This document shows, in pieces, positions 46,145 through 56,378 of a stretch of 64,000 nt of DNA. The notes beneath the pieces were generated by a model that made no database searches, was not told where the DNA came from, and saw nothing but the letters and a program-made list of their open reading frames with translations. This DNA is from Tannockella sp964372125 (GTDB lineage: Bacteria; Bacillota_I; Bacilli_A; Erysipelotrichales; Coprobacillaceae), in contig CAYJPL010000006.1 in NCBI GenBank assembly GCA_964372125.1, positions 22,366 through 86,365 on the forward strand, read 5' to 3'. Within the stretch, counting starts at the first letter, position 1, and every line of letters begins with the position of its first letter. Both the position numbers and the translations under genes were made by a program.

Positions 46145-47488
46145 ATGAATAAACCAAATGTAGTTGTAATTGTAGCAGATCAGTGGTCAAAAAGACTTGC
46201 TGATGGAAGAAATAATGCACCATATGTCCAAACACCAGGACTATCAAAACTATTGGAAGAAGGGGTAAGTTTTGATAATAGTTATAGTGTATTTCCATTA
46301 TGTTGTCCAACACGTGCAAGTTTCTATACTGGAATGTACCCAAACAACCATAATATCAACGATAATGAAGAGATAATAAATATTTTTAAAGGCGAAATTC
46401 CTAAACGTGATGATTTAAAAACTATGGGAGAATACTTTAAAGATGCTGGATATAAAACGGCATATTTTGGAAAAGAACATGCTGGTGGATATGGCTGGGA
46501 CGGTATTGATGAATTTGGATCTATGAAATACACAGGTGGAGGAATGTTAGCTGAAGGTAGTGTGTATGATCAAATATTTTTTAAAGATGCCTTAGATTAT
46601 ATAAAAAAGGATCATGAAAAGCCATTTTATATGACACTATCATTAATTAATCCTCATGATATATGTAAGGTAATTGGCGGTAAGGTAAAGGGTGCAACAA
46701 TGGCAGATGCAATTTTCTTTTGTCGTGATGATAATGAGCCATATTTGCGAAATAGTCCAAGAGCAAGTCTACCTTCAAACTTTGATGCCCCGTTACACGC
46801 AGGAATGATTAAAGAAAATGATTATATGTTTGAAGATATTAAGGATATGAGTGAAAATGACTGGATACGTTATATATCTACATATCAATTATTAATTGAA
46901 AAAACAGATATGTTTATCGAGATGATTAATGATGCTTTAAAAGCAAAAGGGTTAGCTGAAGATACAATTGTTGTCTTTACAAGTGATCATGGTGATATGA
47001 TGGGAAGTCATGGAATCTTTTCTAAGGTGCCGTTTTATGAAGAGTCAGTTAAAACACCATTTGTGATTAAATATCCTAGAATTATTCCAGCAGGAAAAAC
47101 AAATAGTAATTCACTAATTAGTTCAATTGATTTAATGCCATCATTATTAGATTTGTGCGATATCAAATTAGAAAAAGAAATTGATGGAAAATCATTTAAA
47201 GAATCGTGCATTAACCCTACAGTATCAACACACGATGTAACATTTAGTCAAAATGATACTGGAAGAATGATTCGTTATCAAGATTATAAATATTCTATTA
47301 GTGAAATGGATAATAAAATTCATCATGTATTATTTGATTTGAAAAAGGATCCTGATGAGTATCATAATGTATATATGGAAGAAAAATATATGGAAATTAG
47401 TATACAACTAAACGAGATGCTGATGGAGCATTTAAATAAGCAGAATCTAGATATTGCGTATCACTATAATTATCATACAAAAGCATAA
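46145..47488 (+). CDS. Sulfatase (S1-type, formylglycine-dependent), cytoplasmic
   Basis: ATG 46145 lies 8 nt after AGGAGG (46131-46136); ATGs at 46127 and 46139 are badly placed. 447 residues, no signal peptide. N-terminal metal and active site: PNVVVIVADQWSKRL, then Cys53 in PLCCPTRASFYTG, the C-x-P-x-R motif whose Cys becomes formylglycine. Later VFTSDHGDMMGSHGIFSK supplies metal ligands. It hydrolyses a sulfate ester, probably on an imported sugar. The maturase at 43600 is the matching activator. First gene of a tight operon with two CHR subunits, GH127 and GH38. Actual substrate unknown; a phosphonate hydrolase-like activity is a minor alternative. Confidence 0.92.
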   Translation: MNKPNVVVIVADQWSKRLADGRNNAPYVQTPGLSKLLEEGVSFDNSYSVFPLCCPTRASFYTGMYPNNHNINDNEEIINIFKGEIPKRDDLKTMGEYFKDAGYKTAYFGKEHAGGYGWDGIDEFGSMKYTGGGMLAEGSVYDQIFFKDALDYIKKDHEKPFYMTLSLINPHDICKVIGGKVKGATMADAIFFCRDDNEPYLRNSPRASLPSNFDAPLHAGMIKENDYMFEDIKDMSENDWIRYISTYQLLIEKTDMFIEMINDALKAKGLAEDTIVVFTSDHGDMMGSHGIFSKVPFYEESVKTPFVIKYPRIIPAGKTNSNSLISSIDLMPSLLDLCDIKLEKEIDGKSFKESCINPTVSTHDVTFSQNDTGRMIRYQDYKYSISEMDNKIHHVLFDLKKDPDEYHNVYMEEKYMEISIQLNEMLMEHLNKQNLDIAYHYNYHTKA

Positions 47489-47500
47489 TAGGGATATGTA

Positions 47501-48064
47501 ATGGATGAAAAGAAAGTAACGTTACGTAGTTTATTTGTATCAACATTCTTGCTTAGTGCATTTACGTTTGGTGGTGGGTATGTAATTATTACACTAATGC
47601 AAAAAAAGTATGTCCATGAATACAAATGGATACAAGAAGAACAAATGCTTGAGCTTGTAGCAATTGCACAATCATCACCTGGGGCAATTGCGGTAAATAT
47701 TGCGATTGTACTAGGATATCAATTAAAAGGTTTTTTAGGAGTAGTAACCTGTGTACTAGCTACAGTTTTACCACCACTCTTTATTATTTCAGTAGTTTCA
47801 ATGTTTTATCAAGCATTTCAAAGTAACCCATATATTGCAACAGCACTTGAAGGTATGCAAGCAGGCGTGGCAGCAGTAATTAGTGTTGCCGTACTAGAGA
47901 TGGTAACTGGCTTGATTAAAGATAAAAAATATCTTTTTGTATGCATTGCAGGAGTTGTATTTATTTTACAATACTATTTCCATATTCATGTAGCAATACT
48001 ACTTGGAGTGTTTATTGTTTTAGGGATTATTAAGACTCTTTTCTCTAAGGAGGATGCAAAATGA
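47501..48064 (+). CDS. CHR-family (chromate/sulfate-type) transporter subunit, first half
   Basis: 187 residues, a short-chain CHR protein: SAFTFGGGYVIITLMQKKYV, WIQEEQMLELVAIAQSSPGAIAVNIAIVLGYQLKG, then hydrophobic helices. Short-chain CHR proteins work as pairs. The family moves chromate, a sulfate analogue. It is the second gene, 12 nt after the sulfatase, and overlaps the next CHR gene by 4 nt. That placement suggests transport of sulfate released by the sulfatase rather than chromate resistance; inference. Confidence 0.88.
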   Translation: MDEKKVTLRSLFVSTFLLSAFTFGGGYVIITLMQKKYVHEYKWIQEEQMLELVAIAQSSPGAIAVNIAIVLGYQLKGFLGVVTCVLATVLPPLFIISVVSMFYQAFQSNPYIATALEGMQAGVAAVISVAVLEMVTGLIKDKKYLFVCIAGVVFILQYYFHIHVAILLGVFIVLGIIKTLFSKEDAK

Positions 48065-48609
48065 TATATTTAGAATTATTTTTATCCTTTTTACAAGTTG
48101 GGGTTTTTAGTTTTGGCGGTGGCTATGCAACATTACCACTCATTGAACAACAAGTAATCACAACACATGCTTGGCTTAGTGTTGAAGAGTTTACAAATTT
48201 AATAACAATTTCTCAAATGACACCAGGACCAATTGCATTAAATTCAGCTACTTTTGTCGGGTTGCAGATTGCTGGAATCCCTGGGGCAATTATTGCAACA
48301 CTCGGGTGTGTATTGCCATCGATAATCATTGTTACAGTAATATCTTATCTATATAAAAAATATCAGCAAAATCGAGGAGCAAAGGAAATCTTTAGTTTAC
48401 TTAGGCCTGTTGTAATTGCGTTGATATTTAGTGCGGGACTAACGATTATTATTGGATCATTGTTTGGAAGTGATGGAATTATATCAATGCAAACCTTGCA
48501 TGTAGATATGTTAATTATTTATGGTATTTGTTGTTTTGTTTTAATAATAAAGAAGTGTAATCCGATTTATGTGATGTTACTTGCAGGAGTATTGAATTTT
48601 GTGATTTAA
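48061..48609 (+). CDS. CHR-family (chromate/sulfate-type) transporter subunit, second half
   Basis: 182 residues, overlapping the previous CHR gene by 4 nt (ATGA). Motifs: VGVFSFGGGYATLPLIEQQVI, WLSVEEFTNLITISQMTPGPIALNSATFVG, then several helices. Presumed partner of the first half in one membrane transporter, as two-gene chr systems are known. GH127 begins 14 nt later. CHR function in export of sulfate from sulfated-glycan use is my proposal and is not established. Confidence 0.88.
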   Translation: MIYLELFLSFLQVGVFSFGGGYATLPLIEQQVITTHAWLSVEEFTNLITISQMTPGPIALNSATFVGLQIAGIPGAIIATLGCVLPSIIIVTVISYLYKKYQQNRGAKEIFSLLRPVVIALIFSAGLTIIIGSLFGSDGIISMQTLHVDMLIIYGICCFVLIIKKCNPIYVMLLAGVLNFVI

Positions 48610-48623
48610 AGAAAGGGAAAAAT

Positions 48624-50444
48624 ATGAAAAATAATTATCCAAGTGGTTGGCTTGCATACGAAATGCAACGAGACCTTGATGGCTTTTTGGGAAGCTTAGA
48701 TATTGCAGTACCTGATATTCTTACTAAAGATGATATATATGGTAAAGATCGTTTAACAAAAAAAATAAAGGCAAAAGATGTTGGAGCAATTGGACAAGAT
48801 GCCGACTGGGAAGTTCAATATTTGTGGTGGAATAGTGAAAGCTTTTCCAATTGGTTAGACGGCTTAATTCGTACAGCATATGCTTTAAATGATAAAGAAA
48901 AAATAGAAAAAGCTCAAAAGTATATCTTTCATGTCTTAAATACACAAGATGAAGATGGATATCTGGGAATCTATGATGATGATTTGCGCTATAATTTTTC
49001 AAGTGAAAATGGTGAATTGTGGGCACAAGCAACATTTTTGAGAGCAGCGCTTTCATACTATCAATGCACAAATGATAGTATAGTCTTACAAAAAGTAATC
49101 AAAGCTGTAGCTGTTACAATGAATACATACGTTCAAAATGAAAGTCATCCTTTTGCACTAAAAAGTGATTATGCTGGGGCATGTCATGGATTGATGTATG
49201 TTGATGTTTGTTACACTTTGTACAAATATACAAGTGATATAAAATATCTAAATTATGCAGGGTGGTTATATGATGAATACAGTCAACAAAACTTAAGCGA
49301 AAAAGATATTCAAAAAAATCAACTTCAAGATTTTGACCTTTTGTTTGAAGGTCATGGACCTCATACTTATGAGCATTTTCGAGCATTATTAATTCATAAT
49401 CTTACAAATGATGGCGGTAGCCAAGCACTTGTACAATCATACTTACAAAAATTAAGTACAAGCCTGACACCAAGTGGTGGACCGATTGGTGATGAATGGA
49501 TACTAGGACGCACGGCTAATGCAACAGAAACAGGTTATGAATATTGTTCAATACAGGAACTATTACATTCATACCATATGTACTATGAAATGAATCAAGA
49601 TGAAAAATATATTGATAAACTAGAATGGCTATTCTACAATGCTGGTTTTGGAGCAAGGCATCCTAGTCGTAGTCAAATCGCATATTGTCAAAGAGATAAT
49701 GCATATCTAAGCTCGGGTAGTTCTTTAGAAGGCAATGCTGGTGAAAATATTCGTTATAAATACTCTGTTGCACATCAAGATGTTGCTGTGTGTTGTGTAC
49801 CAAACGCCGGTAGAATTCATAGTTACTTTTTAGATGCGGTATATCAAAGTAGCGATGATCAAATCGATATCAATATATATGTGCCGTCATCAACGAAAAG
49901 AGTAATCAATGGAAACCTTATAACAATTGAACAAATTACTAATTATCCATTTGAGTTATCATCGAAAATCATTGTATCTGGAAAGGCAAAGTGCAAAATA
50001 AAACTACGTAAACCAGGGTGGGCGAAAACGATGAAAGTGAAGATTGATGGAAAAGCAATAGAGTATCATGGTTTTGTCGAACAATATTATGATAATACGG
50101 AAATTGAAGTTCAATTTGAAACAGCTGTTATTGAGCATTCTGATTTTGTTGGCGATAAGTATTATAGTTATGGACCACTTGTATACTGCTTAGAAATTCC
50201 ATCTTGCCTAGAAGAAAAAAGACAATACCTGTATGGTCAAAGAGATGCATTATATACACCAAATACAAAAGAGTATCAAGATTGGAATATTGGGGAAATT
50301 GATATGAAAGTTAAAAAAATAGGAAACAGTTTCCAAAATCCAACTAGAATTCAAGGAAGTATTGTTGTAAATAATTTACAACGAGAAGTTGAGTTTACTC
50401 CAATGGGAAGTGCAATCCTTAGAAAAATAACATTTAAAAGGTAA
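48624..50444 (+). CDS. GH127-type glycoside hydrolase (beta-L-arabinofuranosidase family)
   Basis: 606 residues, an alpha/alpha-barrel with C-terminal beta domains, no signal peptide. The GH127 zinc-thiolate site is present: Glu306 and Cys308 in GYEYCSIQE, Cys390 and Cys391 in VAVCCVPNAGR, matching Glu338, Cys340, Cys417 and Cys418 of HypBA1, in which Cys417 is the nucleophile. Such enzymes release beta-L-arabinofuranose, though related families act on other sugars. AAAGGGAAAAAT precedes the ATG. It sits between the CHR pair and GH38 (10-nt gap). Confidence 0.87.
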   Translation: MKNNYPSGWLAYEMQRDLDGFLGSLDIAVPDILTKDDIYGKDRLTKKIKAKDVGAIGQDADWEVQYLWWNSESFSNWLDGLIRTAYALNDKEKIEKAQKYIFHVLNTQDEDGYLGIYDDDLRYNFSSENGELWAQATFLRAALSYYQCTNDSIVLQKVIKAVAVTMNTYVQNESHPFALKSDYAGACHGLMYVDVCYTLYKYTSDIKYLNYAGWLYDEYSQQNLSEKDIQKNQLQDFDLLFEGHGPHTYEHFRALLIHNLTNDGGSQALVQSYLQKLSTSLTPSGGPIGDEWILGRTANATETGYEYCSIQELLHSYHMYYEMNQDEKYIDKLEWLFYNAGFGARHPSRSQIAYCQRDNAYLSSGSSLEGNAGENIRYKYSVAHQDVAVCCVPNAGRIHSYFLDAVYQSSDDQIDINIYVPSSTKRVINGNLITIEQITNYPFELSSKIIVSGKAKCKIKLRKPGWAKTMKVKIDGKAIEYHGFVEQYYDNTEIEVQFETAVIEHSDFVGDKYYSYGPLVYCLEIPSCLEEKRQYLYGQRDALYTPNTKEYQDWNIGEIDMKVKKIGNSFQNPTRIQGSIVVNNLQREVEFTPMGSAILRKITFKR

Positions 50445-50454
50445 AAACTAAATT

Positions 50455-53400
50455 ATGAAAATATATGACCATTTATTGCAGAAGATTGCTTCTCAAGTGT
50501 ATGAAAAGCTGACAGATTTAAGCGTTACATGCTATAAAAGTAATGAACCAATAGATTTTTATAAAAAAGAAGAAAAAGAAATGAGTAAGCTAAATGTTGG
50601 TGAAACGTGGGGTTCACTTTTTGATTGTGCATGGTTTATTTTAGAAGGAAAAATACCAAAGTACAATAGCTCTAAGAATTTAGTATTACAGGTCGATATT
50701 GGTGGCGAGGGTGTTGTTTATGATAAAAATTTTAATATCTTAGCTAGTATTACAAATAAAAAGTCATCTTATGGGATTCCGCCTGATAAACCGGGGAAAT
50801 GGATTATTGATCTAAATAAATGTAAATCAGGCGATGATGTAGTTTTTTATGTAGATGGAAGTTGTAATGATTTGTTTGGCTATGTACAAGATGGAGGCAG
50901 AATATCAGATGCATCTATTGCTACGATTAACTTAGATTTAAAAGAATTATACTATGATTTAGAAGTTTTGATAGATTGGTATAATGGTACGAGTGCAGTC
51001 TCTTCACATCAACCCAAAGGGGCAAGTGAGGACGAAATAAATAAACAGGATTTAGCAATTGATGAATTAGAAAATATTCTCCTACAAGTTAGTGAGATAT
51101 TAAAAGAACTGAATTCTAAAAATATTAAAAAAGCAAAAAATATTATAGATAAATTTTATAAACAAAGAAGTAATAATAAATCTCTTGAAATATTGGCAAC
51201 AGGACATGCACACCTAGATATTGCTTGGATGTGGCCAGTTAGAGAGGGACGTAGAAAGGCACTTAGAACCTTTGCAACTGCTCTATACAACATTGAGAAA
51301 TACGATGACTATATTTTTGGGGCATCTCAACAACAATTATTTGAATATGTAAAGCATGATGATGAAAAATTATTTATGCGTATAAAAGAACAAGTTAAAA
51401 AAAACAGATTTGAAATACAAGGATCATTTTGGGTAGAAAGCGATTTAAATATCCCTTGTGGTGAATCTTTAATTAGACAAATTCACTATGGAAAAAAATT
51501 TAATAAAGAGGAGTTTGATATTACATCAAATTATCTCTGGCAACCGGATGTTTTTGGTTTCACTGCGAGTATTCCACAAATATTAAAAAAATCAGGGTTG
51601 GAGTATATGTGCTCGCAAAAATTATCCCAAAATATGATAAATAAGTTTCCACATCACTCATTTAAATGGGAGGGAAATGATGATTCGTATGTTTTAGTTC
51701 ACCACTTCCCTGAAAACACATATGACTCAAGAGCAAGAGTAAACTCTGTATTAAAACTTGAACGAAACTACATTGAAAAAGACATAGTACCAATAGCTTT
51801 ATTGGTTTATGGGGTTGGAGATGGAGGTGCCGGACCTGGTGAAGAACATCTAGAAAGAATAAAAAGGATTAAAGACTTAAAGTATCTACCAAAAGTAAAA
51901 AATTCAAGGGTGGATAGCTTTTTAAAAGAATTTTCAAAATATGAAGAAAAACTCCCTATTATAAATGGTGAACTTTACTTTGAAAGACATCAAGGAACAT
52001 ATACTACAGAAGCATTAAATAAAAAAGGTAATCGTGACATGGAATATCTTTTAAAAGAATATGAATATCTAATTGCTATAAACAAATATAATTTAAATGA
52101 AAATGTTGATTGTGAGGAACTTGATGAAATTTGGAAAGAAGTATTGTTATATCAATTTCATGATATTATCCCAGGATCATCGATAGTTCGTGTTTATAAG
52201 GAATCGAGAGCACGCTACGAAATTTTAATAAAAAAATTAAAGTCAATGATAGATAAGGAATATGAAAAAGTCTTAGGAAAAAAAGCAGGACAGAAAGTAA
52301 TCATAAACAATTCATCGATAGATAGAGATGAACTCATAACTATTGATGGGAAGTGGTATGATATATCTGTTAAAGCGTTATCGTTTAGTAGGCTTGATAA
52401 CAATTCTATAAGTGGAAATATTTCAGTAGATATTGAAAATAAAATTATTGAAAGCAATAGTCTAAAGGTTGAATTCAATAATAATGGTGCGCTAACTCGT
52501 CTATATAATAAAAGTCTAAATAAAGAATTTATTGATGGTAAAAGATTGGAACACAATGTCTTTATCTATACTGAAAGAGCTAATGAATATCCCGCTTGGG
52601 ACTTTGATGAAAATTATCGAAAAGGTGTTCTTGAACATCCGAAAATAAAAAAAATCAGTATTGAAAATGATGATATGAGAGCTGTTGCAAAAATGACATA
52701 CACATACAAAAAATCAAGTTTCACCTTGGAATACATTGTCATAGAGGGAAGTCAAAGAGTCGATATAAAAGGATATTTTGATTGGAAAGATATTGATACC
52801 ACTGTTAAAATTACTTATCCGATTACGGTAAAATCTAAGGATGCTCTATGTAATATTCAATATGGTAATATTAATCGACCAACCCATTCTAATACTAGTC
52901 ATGATTATGCAATGGATGAAATTTGTGCACATAAATTTGTTGATATAAGTGAAAGGGATTATGGTATTGCTATGCTTTCTACTTGTAAGTATGGTTTTAG
53001 AGTTAAAGATCAGAGTTTAGAAGTAACAATTCTTAGAAGCCAAAAGAAACCAGGGGAGGAAATAGGGATTGCAGGTAGTCCTGATTTTACTAATAATAAT
53101 TTTGGAGATTTAACAGAACATGAATTCTTGTATTCTATCTTTACTCACAATAATAAAAATAGAGAAGTTGATCTTTATAATGAAGCAATTGCGATAAACA
53201 TGCCTATTATAGTTGCCAACGCTGATGAAAAGCACCTTGCTAAAGGGAACTCATTTGTTCGTATAAATAACAAAAATACGATAATTGATTATGTGAAAGT
53301 TGCTTTTGAAAAAAATGGCTATGTAGTTAGAGTTCTAAATTTAACAAATGAACCACAAGAAGTTCGATTTCTAGATTATCCTAATCATTCCAAAGTTTCA

Positions 53401-53499
53401 ATTACTAATTTACAGGAAGAATTTGAAGAGAAATTTGATATAGCATATAATTTCAAATTAAAAAAGTATGAAGTTAAAACATTCTTATTTGAAGAATAG
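50455..53499 (+). CDS. GH38 alpha-mannosidase
   Basis: 1014 residues, family length. Zinc ligands in GHAHLDIAWMWP (His253 and Asp255) and nucleophile Asp365 in WQPDVFGF; also YGVGDGGAGPGEEHLER, FERHQGTYTTEALNKKGNR and WKEVLLYQFHDIIPGSSI. N-terminal beta domain (GETWGSLFDCAWFILEGKIP) and C-terminal beta-sandwiches as in other GH38. No signal peptide: cytosolic cleavage of alpha-mannosides. No distinct ribosome site within the 10-nt gap after GH127, so probably coupled. The gap to the next gene is 235 nt, so the operon may end here. Confidence 0.93.
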   Translation: MKIYDHLLQKIASQVYEKLTDLSVTCYKSNEPIDFYKKEEKEMSKLNVGETWGSLFDCAWFILEGKIPKYNSSKNLVLQVDIGGEGVVYDKNFNILASITNKKSSYGIPPDKPGKWIIDLNKCKSGDDVVFYVDGSCNDLFGYVQDGGRISDASIATINLDLKELYYDLEVLIDWYNGTSAVSSHQPKGASEDEINKQDLAIDELENILLQVSEILKELNSKNIKKAKNIIDKFYKQRSNNKSLEILATGHAHLDIAWMWPVREGRRKALRTFATALYNIEKYDDYIFGASQQQLFEYVKHDDEKLFMRIKEQVKKNRFEIQGSFWVESDLNIPCGESLIRQIHYGKKFNKEEFDITSNYLWQPDVFGFTASIPQILKKSGLEYMCSQKLSQNMINKFPHHSFKWEGNDDSYVLVHHFPENTYDSRARVNSVLKLERNYIEKDIVPIALLVYGVGDGGAGPGEEHLERIKRIKDLKYLPKVKNSRVDSFLKEFSKYEEKLPIINGELYFERHQGTYTTEALNKKGNRDMEYLLKEYEYLIAINKYNLNENVDCEELDEIWKEVLLYQFHDIIPGSSIVRVYKESRARYEILIKKLKSMIDKEYEKVLGKKAGQKVIINNSSIDRDELITIDGKWYDISVKALSFSRLDNNSISGNISVDIENKIIESNSLKVEFNNNGALTRLYNKSLNKEFIDGKRLEHNVFIYTERANEYPAWDFDENYRKGVLEHPKIKKISIENDDMRAVAKMTYTYKKSSFTLEYIVIEGSQRVDIKGYFDWKDIDTTVKITYPITVKSKDALCNIQYGNINRPTHSNTSHDYAMDEICAHKFVDISERDYGIAMLSTCKYGFRVKDQSLEVTILRSQKKPGEEIGIAGSPDFTNNNFGDLTEHEFLYSIFTHNNKNREVDLYNEAIAINMPIIVANADEKHLAKGNSFVRINNKNTIIDYVKVAFEKNGYVVRVLNLTNEPQEVRFLDYPNHSKVSITNLQEEFEEKFDIAYNFKLKKYEVKTFLFEE

Positions 53500-53734
53500 A
53501 TGATTTTTATTAAAATAATCATAAATTTACTATCAAAATAAAAGAAGTACTACTAATATTGCTTATTATGTTTAAGTCGAAAATTCTTTGATATTTTGAC
53601 TAGCGCAGATATTAAGGTTTTTCTTAAGATATTTGAAAAGCTCGTGCGAACAGTTTAAGGGATTATATATAACAAGTGCTGGTGGTAGTAAATATAACAG
53701 TTTTATACTACAAAAAGAGAAAAGAGGTAATAAA

Positions 53735-55531
53735 GTGAATATAGCAGCAATAAAACATGAAACAAAAAGTAGATATGCATATGCATATGATGAAACAACA
53801 TTACATTTAAAAATAATGGTTGCCAAAAATGATATTAAAGGTGGATATGTAAAAGCAGCAGATCCCTTTAATTGGTTTCCGGATGAAAGTGGAGAATATA
53901 AATTTGATTTAAGTAGTGCCTATAATGAAAATTTACAATATATTGGAGAAACACAAAGTCATGATGTATATTTTTGTGAACTTAAGAACTGTGATTCAAA
54001 AAGAATCCGTTATAGCTTTATATTAGAAGGAAACGATGGTAAAACATATAGCTATGGAGTTAAGTGCTTAGATGTAACAAGTAATCTTGATAAAATCGAT
54101 GGGTTATATAATTCATTAAACTTCCCGTTTCTTAATGAAGAGGATATATACACTGCACCCTCTTGGGTAAAAGATGCAATTTGGTATCAAATTAATGTTG
54201 GAAGTTATAGTAAAGATGGTGCATCTTGTAAAACAAATACAGAAGGAAATTTAAAAGGTTTAATTCATAAACTAGACTATATTCAAGAAATGGGGTATAC
54301 AGCTTTATATTTTACTCCTATTTTTGAAGGTGCAAGTTGGCATAATTATGATACAACGGATTATTTTAAGATTGCTCCATATTTAGGAACAAATGAAGAT
54401 TTTAAGGAGTTTATGGAAGAAGCTCACAAACGTGGTTTAAAAGTTATGTTAGATGGTGTGTTTAATCATTGTGGTCCACTTCATCCATTTTTCCAAGATG
54501 TAATAAAACATGGGAAAGATTCTAAATACTTTGATTGTTTCTACATTTATGATGAAAATAAGCCAGTTATTAAAGGTGAAGTACAAGAAGATGGTTTGTA
54601 CAAAGAGGAAGTTGCTAAAGACTTAAATTATCGCACATTTGGATATACATCATGGATGCCAAAAATAAATACAGGTCATCCTTTATGGCAAGAGCATTTA
54701 TTAGAAGTTGGACGTTACTGGGTTGAAGAATATGGTATAGATGGATGGCGTCTTGATGTATCAAATGAAGTATCACATGATTTTTGGAAAACCTATCGTA
54801 AAGTTGTTAAAGGAGCAAACCCAGATTGTTATATTATGGGTGAAAACTGGGATGATTCATACCCATGGTTACAAGGAGATCAATTTGATTCTGTAATGAA
54901 CTATTCATTTACAAATGCAATGTGGGGATTATTGAATCATAAACTAACAAATAAAATACCCCTTACAGTAAAAGGATATATGCAATCAATTAATGAAATG
55001 CAAGTAATGTATCCAAGTGGTGTAAATGAACATATGTTTAACTTGATATCAAGTCATGATGTCGATAGAATATTAAACTCATTAGATAATGATGTAAGTA
55101 AAGTACTTCAAGCATATGTATTATTAATGACATATAGTGGATCACCTTGTGTATATTACGGAGATGAGATTGGTATGGTCGGAAAAGAACTATCAAATCG
55201 TACACCAATGATATGGGATAAAGAAAATCAAAATACAACAATCCAAGAACATGTAAAAAGATTAATTCAATTACGTAAAACGTATCCAGCATTAAAAGCT
55301 AATAACTTTACATGGAATATGACAGATGAAGATAAAGGAATATTAGTATTTACTAAAGAAGGAGATGACGCAGTAACTGTTATTTTAAACGTATCATCAA
55401 GCAAACAAAATGTAATTCTTCCTGAAGTAATGCATAACCAAGATATTATCGATATCTATAATGAAAAAACAATATCAGTACAAAAAGGAGTTGATGTAGA
55501 AGCACAAGGGTTCTACATCATTAAGAAATAA
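53735..55531 (+). CDS. Neopullulanase-like alpha-glycosidase (GH13), second copy
   Basis: Start chosen at GTG 53735: AGAGGTAATAAA lies just before it, and the resulting N-terminus (MNIAAIKHETKSRYAYAY) aligns with CBM34 domains such as the one at 25062. An ATG 34 codons upstream has no ribosome site. 598 residues. Barrel: IWYQINVGSYSKDG, VMLDGVFNHCG, GWRLDVSNE (nucleophile Asp), MGENWDD (Glu), ISSHDVDRIL (Asp). The usual PDRF is replaced by VGSY and NHSG by NHCG, so specificity may have shifted. Cytosolic. The 235 nt before it suggest its own promoter; the amidohydrolase follows by 1 nt. Confidence 0.88.
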   Translation: MNIAAIKHETKSRYAYAYDETTLHLKIMVAKNDIKGGYVKAADPFNWFPDESGEYKFDLSSAYNENLQYIGETQSHDVYFCELKNCDSKRIRYSFILEGNDGKTYSYGVKCLDVTSNLDKIDGLYNSLNFPFLNEEDIYTAPSWVKDAIWYQINVGSYSKDGASCKTNTEGNLKGLIHKLDYIQEMGYTALYFTPIFEGASWHNYDTTDYFKIAPYLGTNEDFKEFMEEAHKRGLKVMLDGVFNHCGPLHPFFQDVIKHGKDSKYFDCFYIYDENKPVIKGEVQEDGLYKEEVAKDLNYRTFGYTSWMPKINTGHPLWQEHLLEVGRYWVEEYGIDGWRLDVSNEVSHDFWKTYRKVVKGANPDCYIMGENWDDSYPWLQGDQFDSVMNYSFTNAMWGLLNHKLTNKIPLTVKGYMQSINEMQVMYPSGVNEHMFNLISSHDVDRILNSLDNDVSKVLQAYVLLMTYSGSPCVYYGDEIGMVGKELSNRTPMIWDKENQNTTIQEHVKRLIQLRKTYPALKANNFTWNMTDEDKGILVFTKEGDDAVTVILNVSSSKQNVILPEVMHNQDIIDIYNEKTISVQKGVDVEAQGFYIIKK

Positions 55532-55532
55532 T

Positions 55533-56324
55533 ATGATAATTGATGCACACATTCATATGGGTGAGTTTGATTCTATAAATGGCCCAATAGATATGTCGCC
55601 TGAGATTATTTTAGAATCTATGAAAAAATATGATGTTAACTTCTGTATTTTATCAAATATCAATGGTAATGAAGCCAACCATAATGGAAGTATTTGCAGT
55701 GATGAATATCGCAATCAAGTCGATGTAAATATTGAAGCTATTGAATTTGTAAAACAACATAAGGATAAACTAGCGCTATTACTATGGGCAAGGCCAAGGC
55801 TAGAGGGTGAAGATGATAACTTTGAAAAGCTCATTAAAGATAACTTAGATATTGTTAAAGGAATCAAAGTTCATCCATTACACTCATTATTAGAAATAGA
55901 TGATCCTAAGATGGAATATTATATAAATTTATGCGATAAGTACAGTTTGCCAATGATGATACATACAGCAAATACGTTTTCACATCCTCAAAAAGTATAT
56001 GAAGTAGCAAAAAAAAATCCTACAGTAAATTTTGTTATGGGGCATATGGGACTAGGTATGGATAATACTATTGCTGCAAAGTTAATGGCAAAACAACCAA
56101 ATCTATACGGTGATACTGCATGGGTTCAATATGATAGACTGCCAGAATTAATCACAATTTGTGGAGCACATAAAATTATATTTGGCACAGATAGTCCAAT
56201 TGATGGTTTGGATACTTATGGAAAAGATTTTTATCAACTATATTTTAAAAATGAATTATTAACAGAAGAACAAACGAACCTTATTTTTATAGAAAATGCA
56301 AGAAAAGTTTATAACATACAATAA
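55533..56324 (+). CDS. Metal-dependent amidohydrolase family protein (amidohydrolase 2-type TIM barrel)
   Basis: 263 residues. The metal motif HxH is His6 and His8 in IIDAHIHMGEF; further ligands in MMIHTANTF, VMGHMGLG and FGTDSPIDG (Asp). It resembles PF04909 hydrolases and decarboxylases of the uronate or aromatic type. Its ATG comes 1 nt after the GH13 stop with no ribosome site, so translation is coupled. A strong terminator follows. Role in sugar breakdown (lactonase or isomer hydrolysis) cannot be told from sequence. Confidence 0.82.
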   Translation: MIIDAHIHMGEFDSINGPIDMSPEIILESMKKYDVNFCILSNINGNEANHNGSICSDEYRNQVDVNIEAIEFVKQHKDKLALLLWARPRLEGEDDNFEKLIKDNLDIVKGIKVHPLHSLLEIDDPKMEYYINLCDKYSLPMMIHTANTFSHPQKVYEVAKKNPTVNFVMGHMGLGMDNTIAAKLMAKQPNLYGDTAWVQYDRLPELITICGAHKIIFGTDSPIDGLDTYGKDFYQLYFKNELLTEEQTNLIFIENARKVYNIQ

Positions 56325-56343
56325 TTGTAGTAAAATACTAATG

Positions 56344-56378
56344 GACAGATAACGAAAATCCAGTTATCTGTCTTTTAA
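56344..56378 (+). terminator. Intrinsic terminator after the amidohydrolase
   Basis: GACAGATAAC-N9-GTTATCTGTC then TTTTAATTT; perfect 10-bp stem. Confidence 0.9.

Noticed and set aside
53633..53734. Upstream ATG of the second neopullulanase-like gene
   Set aside because: It would add 34 residues that do not fit CBM34 domains and has no ribosome site; GTG 53735 does.
53572..53826. Minus-strand frame and possible transposase remnant before the GH13 gene at 53735
   Set aside because: The 84-codon product has no recognisable transposase motif, and the region lacks paired terminal repeats. Its N-terminal part is antisense to the GH13 start.
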